Part shown: piece after piece, positions 33,875 to 42,120 of the stretch
Numbering within the stretch: the first letter of the stretch is position 1
Layout: the number at the start of each line of letters is the position of its first letter
Source: Streptomyces cupreus
Lineage (GTDB): Bacteria; Actinomycetota; Actinomycetes; Streptomycetales; Streptomycetaceae
Length of the DNA stretch: 64,000 bases
Direction: 5' to 3'
Assembly (NCBI RefSeq): GCF_014257025.1
Contig: NZ_JACMSF010000037.1
Location: 1-64,000, forward strand
The notes under the pieces: generated by a model
What the model saw: the letters and a program-made list of their open reading frames with translations, nothing else
Database searches by the model: none
What the model was told of the DNA's origin: nothing
Program-made: the position numbers and the translations under genes

Positions 33875-36116
33875 GGTCAGCCTGCTGGTGTTCCCCCTCG
33901 GCATCGATGTGCGGGAGGATCCGGTTCAGCCAACGGGGTGTCCACCAGGCGTGTCGCCCGAGCAGGGTCATCACCGCGGGCACCATCAGCAGTCGGACGA
34001 CGGTCGCGTCGATCAATACGCTCACGGCGAGGCCCAGGCCGAGCATCTTGACCACGACGTTGTCGCTGATGATGAATGCGGCGAACACGCTCACCATGAT
34101 CAGCGCGGCGCAGGTGATGACCCTGGCGGTGATCTCCAGGGCGTGGGCGACGGAGGCCTTGGCGTCCTGGGTGCGCAGCCAGGCCTCGTGCACCCGGGAG
34201 AGAAGGAAGATCTCGTAGTCCATGCTGAGCCCGAAGATGATCGCGAACATCATCATCGGCACATAGCTCTCGATGGGCACCTTGCCGTTGACGCCCAGCG
34301 CCGGGCCGCCCCAGCCCCACTGGAAGACGGCGACGACGACGCCGTAGGAGGCGGCGATCGACAGGACGTTGAGGACGGCCGCCTTCAGGGCGACGAGCAG
34401 GCCGCGGAAGACGGCCAGGATGATCAGGAAGGCCAGGGCGACCACCACACCGATGATCAGCGGCAATCGGCTGGAGACGATGTCGAGGAAGTCGACCTGG
34501 GCCGCGGTCGTGCCGGTGACATAGCCCTCGGCGTCGGTGCCGGAGAGCGCGTCGGGCAGGGTGTCGTCGACCAGGCGGTTGGTCAGGTCGGTGGTGTCGG
34601 CGTCCTGCGGGGACGTCTTGGAGTACACGGTGGACAGCAGGACGTCCCCGTCCTTCGTCGGGGTGAGCGGGGTGACGGCTGCGGACCCGGAGACTCCGTC
34701 GAGGCTCTTCTGCACCTTCGAGGACAGGTCGGAGCGCTGGGAGTCCGGCACCTTGCTCTGGTCCACCACCACGGTGAGCGGGCCGTTGGAGCCGGGGCCG
34801 AAGGAGTCGGTCATCAGGTCGTAGGCGCGCCGGTCGGTGAAGGAGGTGGGGTCGGCGCCGTCGCCGATGTGGCCGAGCTGGATGGAGAAGACCGGGATGG
34901 CGAGGACCGCGACGGTCGCGACCCCGGCGGCCAGATAACGCAGTGGGTGACCGGCCACGCGCTGCGCGTACCGGTGCCAGGTGCCCTGCGGGGTGGCGCC
35001 CGGTTCGGCGTCGGTCTCGGCGACCGGCCGCCGTAACCGGTAGCGGTCGATCCGGGTGCCGATCAGCCCGAGCAGGGCAGGTACGAGGGTCAGGGCGCCC
35101 GCGACCGCGGACACCACCGTCACGCCCGCGGCGAGGCCGAGTTTGCTGATGAAGGACACCCCGGACGCGGTCAGGCCGGCGAGGGCGACGATCACCGTGC
35201 AGCCGGAGACCAGGACGGCCCGGCCGCTGGTGGCGGCGGCCTGTCCGGCGGCGCGGACCGGGTCGGCGCCGTCCATGAGGTTCTGCCGGTGACGGGTGAT
35301 CAGGAACAGGGCGTAGTCGATGCCGACGCCGAGCCCGATCATCGTGGCCAGGGTCGGGGAGACGGTGGCGAAGGTGAACGCGGCGGCGAGCAGACCGAGA
35401 CAGGCGAGCCCGCCGACCACACTGATCAAAGCGGTCACCAGGGGGATCCCGGCCGCGATCACACTGCCGAAGCCGACGAGCAGAACGACGATCGCGACCG
35501 CGAAACCGATCAATTCGCTCACCCGGTCATCGGCGGGCGGCCGGGCCAGTTCGCCGAGCGGCCCGCCGTACTCGACCTGTGCCCCGGCCCCGCGCAGCGG
35601 CTGCACCGCGTCGTCCACGCCGTCGAGGTAGCTGTCCTTGAGGGTGGAGGGCTGGACGTCGAAGCGGACGGTGATGTAGCCGGTCTTGCCGTCGGAGGAC
35701 AGGGGGCCGACGTTCGGCTGCTGGCTGCTGGGGGAGGCGCTGGTGAGCGGGTTCTGGACGGCGAGGACGTGGTCCAGTTTCTGGAGGTCGCCGACCGTGG
35801 TGGACATCTGCGAGTCCAGCGAGGTCAGGGACTTCTGCGCGTCGTGCACGACGATCTGGCTGCTGTAGCCGCCGGCCGCGGGATCGTGCTGCTTCAGCAC
35901 GTCGAGGCCCTGCTGGGACTGTGACTGGGGCAGCGAGAAGTCGTCGGAGTACTCGCCGCCGTGGGTGTGGTTCAGGACCTGGAGTGCGGCGAGGGCCACC
36001 AGCCAGGCGATGATGACGATCACGAAGTGCCGGGCGCACGCTTCCCCGATGCGCCGCAGCCCCCGTACCGGCGGTTCCCCGCCGTCTCCCCCCTCGCTTT
36101 CGCGAGTCGGTGACAT
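33855..36116 (-). CDS. MMPL family RND transporter
   Basis: 753 residues from ATG 36116. Twelve helices in two halves with two large extracytoplasmic domains. The proton-relay Asp-Tyr pairs are visible in VGIDYALFLITRHR (about residue 280) and LSMDYEIFLLSRVHEAW (about residue 640). MMPL proteins export lipids or drugs using the proton gradient. No lipid-biosynthesis genes are adjacent. Confidence 0.9.
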   Translation of the reverse strand: MSPTRESEGGDGGEPPVRGLRRIGEACARHFVIVIIAWLVALAALQVLNHTHGGEYSDDFSLPQSQSQQGLDVLKQHDPAAGGYSSQIVVHDAQKSLTSLDSQMSTTVGDLQKLDHVLAVQNPLTSASPSSQQPNVGPLSSDGKTGYITVRFDVQPSTLKDSYLDGVDDAVQPLRGAGAQVEYGGPLGELARPPADDRVSELIGFAVAIVVLLVGFGSVIAAGIPLVTALISVVGGLACLGLLAAAFTFATVSPTLATMIGLGVGIDYALFLITRHRQNLMDGADPVRAAGQAAATSGRAVLVSGCTVIVALAGLTASGVSFISKLGLAAGVTVVSAVAGALTLVPALLGLIGTRIDRYRLRRPVAETDAEPGATPQGTWHRYAQRVAGHPLRYLAAGVATVAVLAIPVFSIQLGHIGDGADPTSFTDRRAYDLMTDSFGPGSNGPLTVVVDQSKVPDSQRSDLSSKVQKSLDGVSGSAAVTPLTPTKDGDVLLSTVYSKTSPQDADTTDLTNRLVDDTLPDALSGTDAEGYVTGTTAAQVDFLDIVSSRLPLIIGVVVALAFLIILAVFRGLLVALKAAVLNVLSIAASYGVVVAVFQWGWGGPALGVNGKVPIESYVPMMMFAIIFGLSMDYEIFLLSRVHEAWLRTQDAKASVAHALEITARVITCAALIMVSVFAAFIISDNVVVKMLGLGLAVSVLIDATVVRLLMVPAVMTLLGRHAWWTPRWLNRILPHIDAEGEHQQADLSSRTA

Positions 36117-36308
36117 GAACTTGGTGTCTTTCCGTCGGCCCGAGACATGCTTGCCCCCATTACACGACGATCCGATCACCGCGTCATTTCCAGTTCGAAG
36201 GCTCCTTCCGGATGCACGGCGCGCCAAGGCGTTGAATGGTGATATCAGACCCTTTGCGCGAGAGCGCCGGGACCGCACCAAGCGATCCGGACCGGAGGAG
36301 CAGAGATC

Positions 36309-36512
36309 ATGCCGACGTCACAGCCCGCGTCCGGGCCGTCCGAGGACCGCGCCACCCCGGACGACCTGCTCCACACCCGCACCGGCACCGAAGTGTCGCC
36401 GGAGGACCTGGTCCTTGCCTCGGGCAAGGACATCACCCCGCGCAATCTGGAATGGGCCAGGCGGAAGCTGGAGGCGGAGGGACCCGCAGCCCTCGACAAG
36501 ATGCTCCCCTGA
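36309..36512 (+). CDS. Small conserved Streptomyces protein
   Basis: 67 residues from ATG 36309, which follows CGGAGGAG. Acidic N-terminus, then TPDDLLHTRTGTEVSPEDLV and the helix NLEWARRKLEAEGPAALDK. It has the look of a short conserved Streptomyces family with no known role. It is convergent with the sulfite oxidase-like gene. Confidence 0.7.
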   Translation: MPTSQPASGPSEDRATPDDLLHTRTGTEVSPEDLVLASGKDITPRNLEWARRKLEAEGPAALDKMLP

Positions 36513-36528
36513 GCGGCGAGGCAGCCAC

Positions 36529-37659
36529 TCACCGAACCTCATCCGGGTCCGGGCACACCACCCGGACCCGCTGGACCAGATTGTTGGCGAACCCACCGCG
36601 GTTCCACGGCTGTTGGAGCGGCTGGGTGTGCCCTTCGGCGTCCGTGGCCCGTGCGCTGAGTTCATGCTCGCCCGGCGTCGCGGTCCATCCGAGCCGCCAG
36701 CGCCGCCATGCCCACGGGTGCCCGCCGTCGGGCTCCAACTCGGCCTCATGCCAGCTGCGCCCGCCGTCCGCGCTGACCTCGACCCGTGTCACGGGCGCCC
36801 AGCCGGACCAGGCACGGCCGTCCAACGTCACATGCCCCGGCGGAACGACCCGAGTGCGGGACATGAAGTCCGGGAACCCGGGCGGGATGAGCAGCGCCCG
36901 TGGCGCGATCCGGGTGACGGGCACGCCCTGCTCATCGGCCTGCTCCCGTATCCGATAGGCCACGCGCTGCTGGAACCCCGTGAACGGCTCGTCGACGACC
37001 CGGACTTCCCGCAACCACTTCACCTGGGCCATGCCGTACCAGCCGGGAACGACCAGGCGCAGGGGCCGCCCGTGCTGCGGCGGCAGCGGGGCGCCGTTCA
37101 TCGCGTACGCGACCAGCACCTCGGGTTCGGTGCCCAGCGCCACGTCCAGGGGCAGGGCGCGCTGATAGTCCTGCTCGACACCGCGCTCCACGCCATGGTC
37201 GGCACCGGTGAACACCACCTCGACGGCGCCGCCCTCGACCCCGGCCTCGCCCAGCAGCAGCCGCAGCGGCACGCCGGTCCACTCGGCGGTTCCGACCGCC
37301 TCGACGAGCCAGGGCTGACTGACCGGACGGGGCGCGAGCAGGGCCCGCCCGTTCCCCGCGCACTCCAGCGTGACACGCGTGGTGACCTGCGGGAACGCCC
37401 TCAGGTCAGCGAGGTCGAGGCGGAGCGGGCTGCGGACACTGCCGACGAGGGTGAGATACCAGTGGGTGTCGTCCGGCACGTAGGGAATGTCGTAGTGCGT
37501 CAGGACGTAGTGCAGCCCCGGCGGGCTGAGGTCGTAGCGCAGGGCTTCCAGTGGCAGCCCGTGGTTTCTGGTGGCGAGCGCCAATTCGTCCCGGCCGATC
37601 GCCTCGTCAGGTCCGGCCAGCCGGGCGGGCGCGCTCGCGTCACCGAGTTGAGCACCCAT
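36529..37659 (-). CDS. Molybdopterin-dependent sulfite oxidase-like enzyme
   Basis: 376 residues from ATG 37659. The Mo-binding domain has the ligand cysteine in TLECAGNGR (about residue 105) and the cofactor motif GADHGVERG. The C-terminal part is the Ig-like dimerisation domain with TRVEVSADGGRSWHEAELEP. No heme domain or signal peptide is present, so it is a cytosolic or unusually exported sulfite oxidase/YedY relative. Substrate uncertain. Confidence 0.88.
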   Translation of the reverse strand: MGAQLGDASAPARLAGPDEAIGRDELALATRNHGLPLEALRYDLSPPGLHYVLTHYDIPYVPDDTHWYLTLVGSVRSPLRLDLADLRAFPQVTTRVTLECAGNGRALLAPRPVSQPWLVEAVGTAEWTGVPLRLLLGEAGVEGGAVEVVFTGADHGVERGVEQDYQRALPLDVALGTEPEVLVAYAMNGAPLPPQHGRPLRLVVPGWYGMAQVKWLREVRVVDEPFTGFQQRVAYRIREQADEQGVPVTRIAPRALLIPPGFPDFMSRTRVVPPGHVTLDGRAWSGWAPVTRVEVSADGGRSWHEAELEPDGGHPWAWRRWRLGWTATPGEHELSARATDAEGHTQPLQQPWNRGGFANNLVQRVRVVCPDPDEVR

Positions 37660-37801
37660 ACCGGCATTGTCACGCCACCGGACTGCCAGGGCTCGTCGTC
37701 GGGCCGGACCGCGGCGGGCCCGGCTCGGGTGACGTCCGTGCGGGGAGGCAGCGTTCGGCGTCCGGGGCCGCGGCCGCGACCGTTCCGTCGGCCGTGATGG
37801 C

Positions 37802-37912
37802 AAGCACCGGCCCGTCGACACCGCCGGGAAAGCCGGGGAAGTTCTCCGGCTATCCGGCGGGGCCGGAGCCGATGATCTCCTGCACGTCGTTGCTGGTGGT
37901 CACGGGATTCAC
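37802..37912 (-). pseudogene. Relic of thioredoxin reductase downstream of arsC
   Basis: Reading from GTG 37912 (overlapping the arsC stop), the frame gives VTTSNDVQEIIGSGPAG and then TAG. The same frame continues PENFPGFPGGVDGPVL. Both pieces match thioredoxin reductase: the FAD-binding GSGPAG start and the ENFPGF motif, which lie about 40 residues apart in the real enzyme. An internal deletion has joined them and the rest is lost. trxB commonly follows arsC in actinobacterial ars operons. Confidence 0.65.
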
Positions 37913-38328
37913 GCCTGCTGCTCGGCGTCGATCTCCGCGATCAGTGCCTCGATGCGGGTCCTGATCTCGTCGCGGATCGGACGGACGGACTCGACACCCT
38001 TGCCGGCCGGGTCCTCCAGCGCCCAGTCGAGGTACTTCTTGCCGGGGAAGATCGGGCAGGCGTCGCCGCAGCCCATGGTGATGACGTAGTCGGACGCCTG
38101 GATGGCCTCGGTGGTGAGGATCTTCGGCTTCTGGTCGGCGATGTCGACGCCGACTTCCTGCATCGCCTCGACGGCGGCCGGGTTGACCTGGTCGGCGGGC
38201 AGGGAGCCGGCGGAGCGGACCTCGATCCGGTCGCCCGCGAGGTGGGTGAGGAATCCGGCGGCCATCTGGGAGCGGCCGGCGTTGTGGACGCAGACGAACA
38301 GCACGGAGGCGAGCGGGGCGGCAGACAT
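37909..38328 (-). CDS. arsC: Arsenate reductase, LMW-phosphatase type
   Basis: 139 residues. The P-loop CVHNAGRSQ (CX5R) near residue 13 and the later MGCGDACPIFPGKKYLDW define an ArsC of the low-molecular-weight tyrosine phosphatase fold. It reduces arsenate to arsenite with mycothiol or thioredoxin as partner. It is the second of two arsC genes in tandem, followed by a trxB relic. Confidence 0.92.
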   Translation of the reverse strand: MSAAPLASVLFVCVHNAGRSQMAAGFLTHLAGDRIEVRSAGSLPADQVNPAAVEAMQEVGVDIADQKPKILTTEAIQASDYVITMGCGDACPIFPGKKYLDWALEDPAGKGVESVRPIRDEIRTRIEALIAEIDAEQQA

Positions 38329-38375
38329 GGGTTCTACTTTCGTGAAGCGGATCGGACCGCGAGGGTGCGGGTGGT

Positions 38376-39008
38376 TCAGGCGGGCAGGGAGGCCAGCAGG
38401 TCGGTGATGCGGGTGTCGATGTCGTCACGGATGGCCCGTACGACGGCTATGGGGGCGCCGTCCGGATCGGGGACGGGCCAGTCGAGGTAGCGGCGGCCCG
38501 GCACGATCGGGCAGGCGTCGCCGCAGCCCATGGTGATGACGATGTCGGCGGCCCTGACGACCTCGTCGGTCAGCGGCTTGGGGAAAGCGTCGGCCACGTC
38601 GGCGCCCGCCTCGGTGAGAACCTCGGCGACGAAGGGCTCGACCTCACCGGCCGGGTGCGTGCCCGCCGAGGATACGGCGACCCGACCGGCCGCCCGGTGG
38701 GCCAGGAGGGCCGCGGCGAGTTGGGAGCGTCCGGCGTTGTGGCTGCACACGAACAGCACTCGCGGCAGGCCGGAGCCCGGGGCGCCCTCGACGTGCGCGA
38801 GGGCGTCGAGCCGCTCGGCGGCGAAGCGCTCGGCGAGCACGACCAGGTGGGTGCGCACCTGCGCGGGCGCGGCCAGGCGCAGATAGGAGTCGGTGAGCAG
38901 CCGCTGCACGGTCTCGGGCGCGAACCGGCCGGTGTGCCGGATGGCGAGCCGGGCCGCACCGGCGGCCAGACGTTCATCGGGCAGGACGGGAGGCGGGGAG
39001 GCGGGCAT
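38376..39008 (-). CDS. arsC: Arsenate reductase with N-terminal helical domain
   Basis: 210 residues from ATG 39008. An N-terminal three-helix domain (about 10-80, with RHTGRFAPETVQRLLTDSY) precedes an ArsC domain with CSHNAGRSQ and MGCGDACPIVPGRRYLDW. This fused architecture is known among actinobacterial ArsC proteins. It is the first gene of the minus-strand ars operon, divergent from arsR. Confidence 0.9.
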   Translation of the reverse strand: MPASPPPVLPDERLAAGAARLAIRHTGRFAPETVQRLLTDSYLRLAAPAQVRTHLVVLAERFAAERLDALAHVEGAPGSGLPRVLFVCSHNAGRSQLAAALLAHRAAGRVAVSSAGTHPAGEVEPFVAEVLTEAGADVADAFPKPLTDEVVRAADIVITMGCGDACPIVPGRRYLDWPVPDPDGAPIAVVRAIRDDIDTRITDLLASLPA

Positions 39009-39062
39009 GGGAGACCCTTTCGACGGGACCCCTTCGACGGGCCGACAGATCATCCCGGGCTG

Positions 39063-39096
39063 GTATCAGCCCCTGGTGATGTGACAGTATCAGCCC
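39063..39096. promoter_or_regulatory. Direct repeats in the arsR/arsC divergent promoter
   Basis: GTATCAGCCC occurs at 39063-39072 and again at 39087-39096, 24 bp apart (about two helical turns), the second ending at the arsR start codon. A regulator bound here could block both divergent genes. Confidence 0.4.
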
Positions 39097-39405
39097 ATGC
39101 TGACGTCAGTCGACACTGATCTGATCCGGGTGCTGGCCGACCCGCTCAGGCTCCAGATCGTGACTCTCCTCGCACAGGAGACGCTGTGCACCACCCATCT
39201 CGTGGAGGAGACGGGTGCGAAGCAGACGAACCTGTCCAACCACCTGAAGGTGCTGCGGGAGGCCGGGGTCGTGGAGACGGAGCCGTGCGGCAGGTTCACC
39301 TACTATCGGCTGCGCCCGGAGGTCATCGAGACCGTCGTCGGCCAGTTCGCCGCGCTCGCCGAAACCGCCCGCGCCAACGCCGACAGCAAGCGGTCCTGCC
39401 CCTGA
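39097..39405 (+). CDS. arsR: ArsR family regulator (first copy)
   Basis: 102 residues. The winged helix has the metal-site cysteine in ETLCTTHLVEETGAKQTNLS and the wing VETEPCGRFTYYRL. It is divergent from the arsC genes and 43 nt before the aquaporin gene, so it may repress both transcription units until arsenite binds. Confidence 0.9.
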   Translation: MLTSVDTDLIRVLADPLRLQIVTLLAQETLCTTHLVEETGAKQTNLSNHLKVLREAGVVETEPCGRFTYYRLRPEVIETVVGQFAALAETARANADSKRSCP

Positions 39406-39448
39406 TCCGCACCCCGCCGGTGCCCCTGTCCTGCCCGAGGAGACGTCT

Positions 39449-40219
39449 GTGACCGCCACCGAGCCCACGGCCGAGCCCATACCGGCCGGCGCTCCCCAGC
39501 CCACCCCCGGCGCCACCTCGCCGCGCACCCCGCTGGTCGCCAGCGCCGCCGCAGAGCTGGTCGGCACCGCGGCCCTGGTCGCCGTGGTGGTCGGCTCCGG
39601 CATCCAGGCCACCGACCTCACCCAGGATGTCGGCCTGCAACTGCTGGCCAACTCGATCGCCACCGTCTTCGGCCTCGGCGTCCTGATCACCCTGCTCGGC
39701 CCGGTCTCCGGCGCCCACTTCAACCCGGCGGTCACCCTGGCCGAGTGGTGGACCACCCACCGCGAGGGCGGCAGCGGCGTCACCACCCGCGAGACGGCGG
39801 CCTACGTCCCCGCGCAGATCGTCGGAGCGGTCGCGGGTGCGATCCTGGCGGACGCGATGTTCGGCGAGCCGCTGGTGCGGTGGTCCACGCACGACCGCTC
39901 GGCGGGCAACCTGCTGCTCGGCGAGGTCGTCGCGACCGCCGGGCTGATCCTGCTCATCTTCGGCCTGGCGCGCACGGACCGGCTGCGCTTCGCGCCGGTC
40001 GCGGTGGCCTCGTACATCGGGGCGGCGTACTGGTTCACCTCGTCCACGTCGTTCGCCAACCCCGCGGTCACGATCGGACGGGCCTTCACCGACACCTTCG
40101 CCGGGATCGCCCCGGCTTCCGTCCCGGCGTTCATCGGCGCCCAGTCGGCCGGGGCCGTGGTGGGGCTCGCCCTGGTCTCGGTGATCTTCATGCGCGGTAC
40201 GGCCGAACGGCCCGCGTGA
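39449..40219 (+). CDS. Aquaglyceroporin family channel (arsenite channel, AqpS-like)
   Basis: 256 residues from GTG 39449 (GAGGAGA upstream). Six helices with both NPA motifs intact: SGAHFNPAVTL and SFANPAVTIG. In ars operons such channels let arsenite leave the cell down its gradient after ArsC has made it, replacing an active pump. It follows arsR directly. Confidence 0.88.
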   Translation: MTATEPTAEPIPAGAPQPTPGATSPRTPLVASAAAELVGTAALVAVVVGSGIQATDLTQDVGLQLLANSIATVFGLGVLITLLGPVSGAHFNPAVTLAEWWTTHREGGSGVTTRETAAYVPAQIVGAVAGAILADAMFGEPLVRWSTHDRSAGNLLLGEVVATAGLILLIFGLARTDRLRFAPVAVASYIGAAYWFTSSTSFANPAVTIGRAFTDTFAGIAPASVPAFIGAQSAGAVVGLALVSVIFMRGTAERPA

Positions 40220-40238
40220 CCCGACCCGCCGAGGCCCG

Positions 40239-40604
40239 CTACCGGATGGCGAGCAGTTGCCCCATCGCGGCCAGGACCGACGGCGTCACCCGGTAGTACA
40301 CCCAGGTCCCGCGCCGCTCGGAGGTCAGCAGCCCGGCCTCCTTGAGCTTCTTCAGATGGTGGGAGACGGTCGGCTGCGAGACGCCGACATCGGAGATGTC
40401 GCACACGCATGCCTCCCCGCCCTCGTGCGAGGCGACCGCCGAGAACAGCCGCAGCCGCACCGGGTCCCCGAGCGCCTTGAACATCCGCGCGGCCGTCTCG
40501 GCCTCCTCGGCGGTGAACGGCCGCTCGGTCAGCGGCGGGCAGCACGGCACCACACCCTCGTCGACGGAGGGTTCGAGCAGCGGCAGCACCTTCGTGTTCG
40601 GCAT
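40239..40604 (-). CDS. arsR: ArsR family regulator (second copy, CxC type)
   Basis: 121 residues from ATG 40604. The metal site ACVCDIS precedes the recognition helix GVSQPTVSHHLKKLKEAG; an N-terminal VVPCCPP adds two more cysteines. It is divergent from the arsO-like gene and should control it and the exporter. Confidence 0.9.
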   Translation of the reverse strand: MPNTKVLPLLEPSVDEGVVPCCPPLTERPFTAEEAETAARMFKALGDPVRLRLFSAVASHEGGEACVCDISDVGVSQPTVSHHLKKLKEAGLLTSERRGTWVYYRVTPSVLAAMGQLLAIR

Positions 40605-40624
40605 ACATCCATCATGCCGTCCAC

Positions 40625-40656
40625 TTCGACGAATGTCTATGTTGACGCTTATCGAA
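40625..40656. promoter_or_regulatory. Candidate ArsR operator between arsR2 and arsO
   Basis: An inverted pair TTCGA (40625-40629) and TCGAA (40652-40656), and a second dyad TCGAC-AAAC-GTCGA (40683-40696), lie in the 109-bp divergent spacer. The region is A/T-richer than its surroundings, as expected for an ArsR-controlled promoter. Confidence 0.4.
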
Positions 40657-40713
40657 TCAGGTGCCATGCTGGCGGCAAGGCATCGACAAACGTCGAAACA
40701 AAGGGGAATCGCC

Positions 40714-42120
40714 GTGAACGCCACTGCCACCGACCAGCTGCCCGTCGTGGTCGTCGGAGCCGGTCCCACCGGTCTGGCCGCCGCCTCCCACCTGGTCGAA
40801 CGCGGCCTGGAGCCACTGGTCCTGGAGGCAGGAGAGACCGCCGGCGCCGCGGTGCGCGAGTGGTCGCACGTACGTCTGTTCTCCACCTGGGGCGAAGTCA
40901 CCGACCCCGCGGCCGAGAAGCTGCTCGCCCCGACCGGGTGGGTGAAGCCGGACCCCGCGACCTACCCGTCCGGCGGCGACTGGGCCGAGCGGTACCTTCA
41001 GCCGCTGGCCGAGGTCCTCGGCGAGCGCGTGCGCTTCGGCGCCCGGGTGACCGGCGTCTCCCGGACCGGCCGGGACCGGATCGTGGACGCCGACCGCGAG
41101 ACCCAGCCCTTCGTCGTCCACGTAACCCACGCCGACGGCCGCGAGGAGCGGCTGTTCGCCCGCGCGGTGATCGACGCCTCCGGCACCTGGACCACCCCCG
41201 GCCCGGCCGGGAGCAGTGGTCTTCCCGCCCTCGGCGAGAAGGCGGCGGCCGACCGCGTCAGCTACCGCGTCCCCGACCTCAAGGACCCCGCCGTACGGGC
41301 CCGGTACGCAGCCAGGCGTACCGCCGTCATCGGCTCGGGCGCCTCCGCCTTCACCGCGCTCGCCTACCTCGCCGACCTGGCCAAGGCCGAGGACGGCGCC
41401 GGGACGAAGGCGGTGTGGATCCTGCGCCGCGGCCTCTCGGGCTCCACCTTCGGCGGCGGAGCAGCCGACCAGCTGCCCGCGCGCGGCGCCCTCGGCCTGG
41501 CGGCCAAGGCCGCCGTCGACGAGGGGTATGCGGACGCGGTCACCGGCTTCCGTACGGAGACGGTCGAGCGCGACGCCGACGGCCGCCTGGTGCTGGCCGG
41601 CGAGGACGGCCGCCGCCTCGACCCGGTCGACGAGGTGATCGTGCTGACCGGCTTCCGCCCGGACCTCTCGTTCCTCTCCGAGATTCGGCTCGGCCTCGAC
41701 GAGCGCCTGCAGGCCCCGGTCGACCTCGCCCCGCTGATCGACCCCAACCAGCACTCCTGCGGCACCGTCTACCCCCACGGCCACCGCGAGCTCGCCCACC
41801 CGGAACAGGGCGTCTATCTGGTCGGTATGAAGTCCTACGGCCGCGCCCCCACGTTCCTGGCCATGACCGGCTACGAGCAGGTCCGCTCCGTCGTCGCCGC
41901 GATCGCGGGAGACCTCGACTCCGCCGACCGCGTCGAGCTCACCCTCCCCGAGACCGGGGTGTGCGGAGGCGCCGGCCTGTTCGACGCGCCCGAAGCCGAC
42001 CAGTCCGGCGGCGGCTGCTGCGCCCCGGCGCCCCAGCTCCTCCAGCTCGGTGCACCGGCGACGGTGGCCGCCGGGGTCAGGTCCGAGGAGGCTCCGGCAG
42101 GCGGCTGCTGCGGCTCGTGA
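40714..42120 (+). CDS. arsO: ArsO-like flavin-containing monooxygenase
   Basis: 468 residues from GTG 40714 (AAAGGGG upstream). The FAD motif GAGPTGLAAA is near residue 15 and the NADPH motif VIGSGASAFTAL near residue 205. The C-terminus ends in cysteine-rich GGGCCAP and GGCCGS, suited to binding As(III). ArsO is a flavoprotein of ars operons of uncertain reaction. It is coupled to the next gene by a GTGA overlap. Confidence 0.85.
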   Translation: MNATATDQLPVVVVGAGPTGLAAASHLVERGLEPLVLEAGETAGAAVREWSHVRLFSTWGEVTDPAAEKLLAPTGWVKPDPATYPSGGDWAERYLQPLAEVLGERVRFGARVTGVSRTGRDRIVDADRETQPFVVHVTHADGREERLFARAVIDASGTWTTPGPAGSSGLPALGEKAAADRVSYRVPDLKDPAVRARYAARRTAVIGSGASAFTALAYLADLAKAEDGAGTKAVWILRRGLSGSTFGGGAADQLPARGALGLAAKAAVDEGYADAVTGFRTETVERDADGRLVLAGEDGRRLDPVDEVIVLTGFRPDLSFLSEIRLGLDERLQAPVDLAPLIDPNQHSCGTVYPHGHRELAHPEQGVYLVGMKSYGRAPTFLAMTGYEQVRSVVAAIAGDLDSADRVELTLPETGVCGGAGLFDAPEADQSGGGCCAPAPQLLQLGAPATVAAGVRSEEAPAGGCCGS

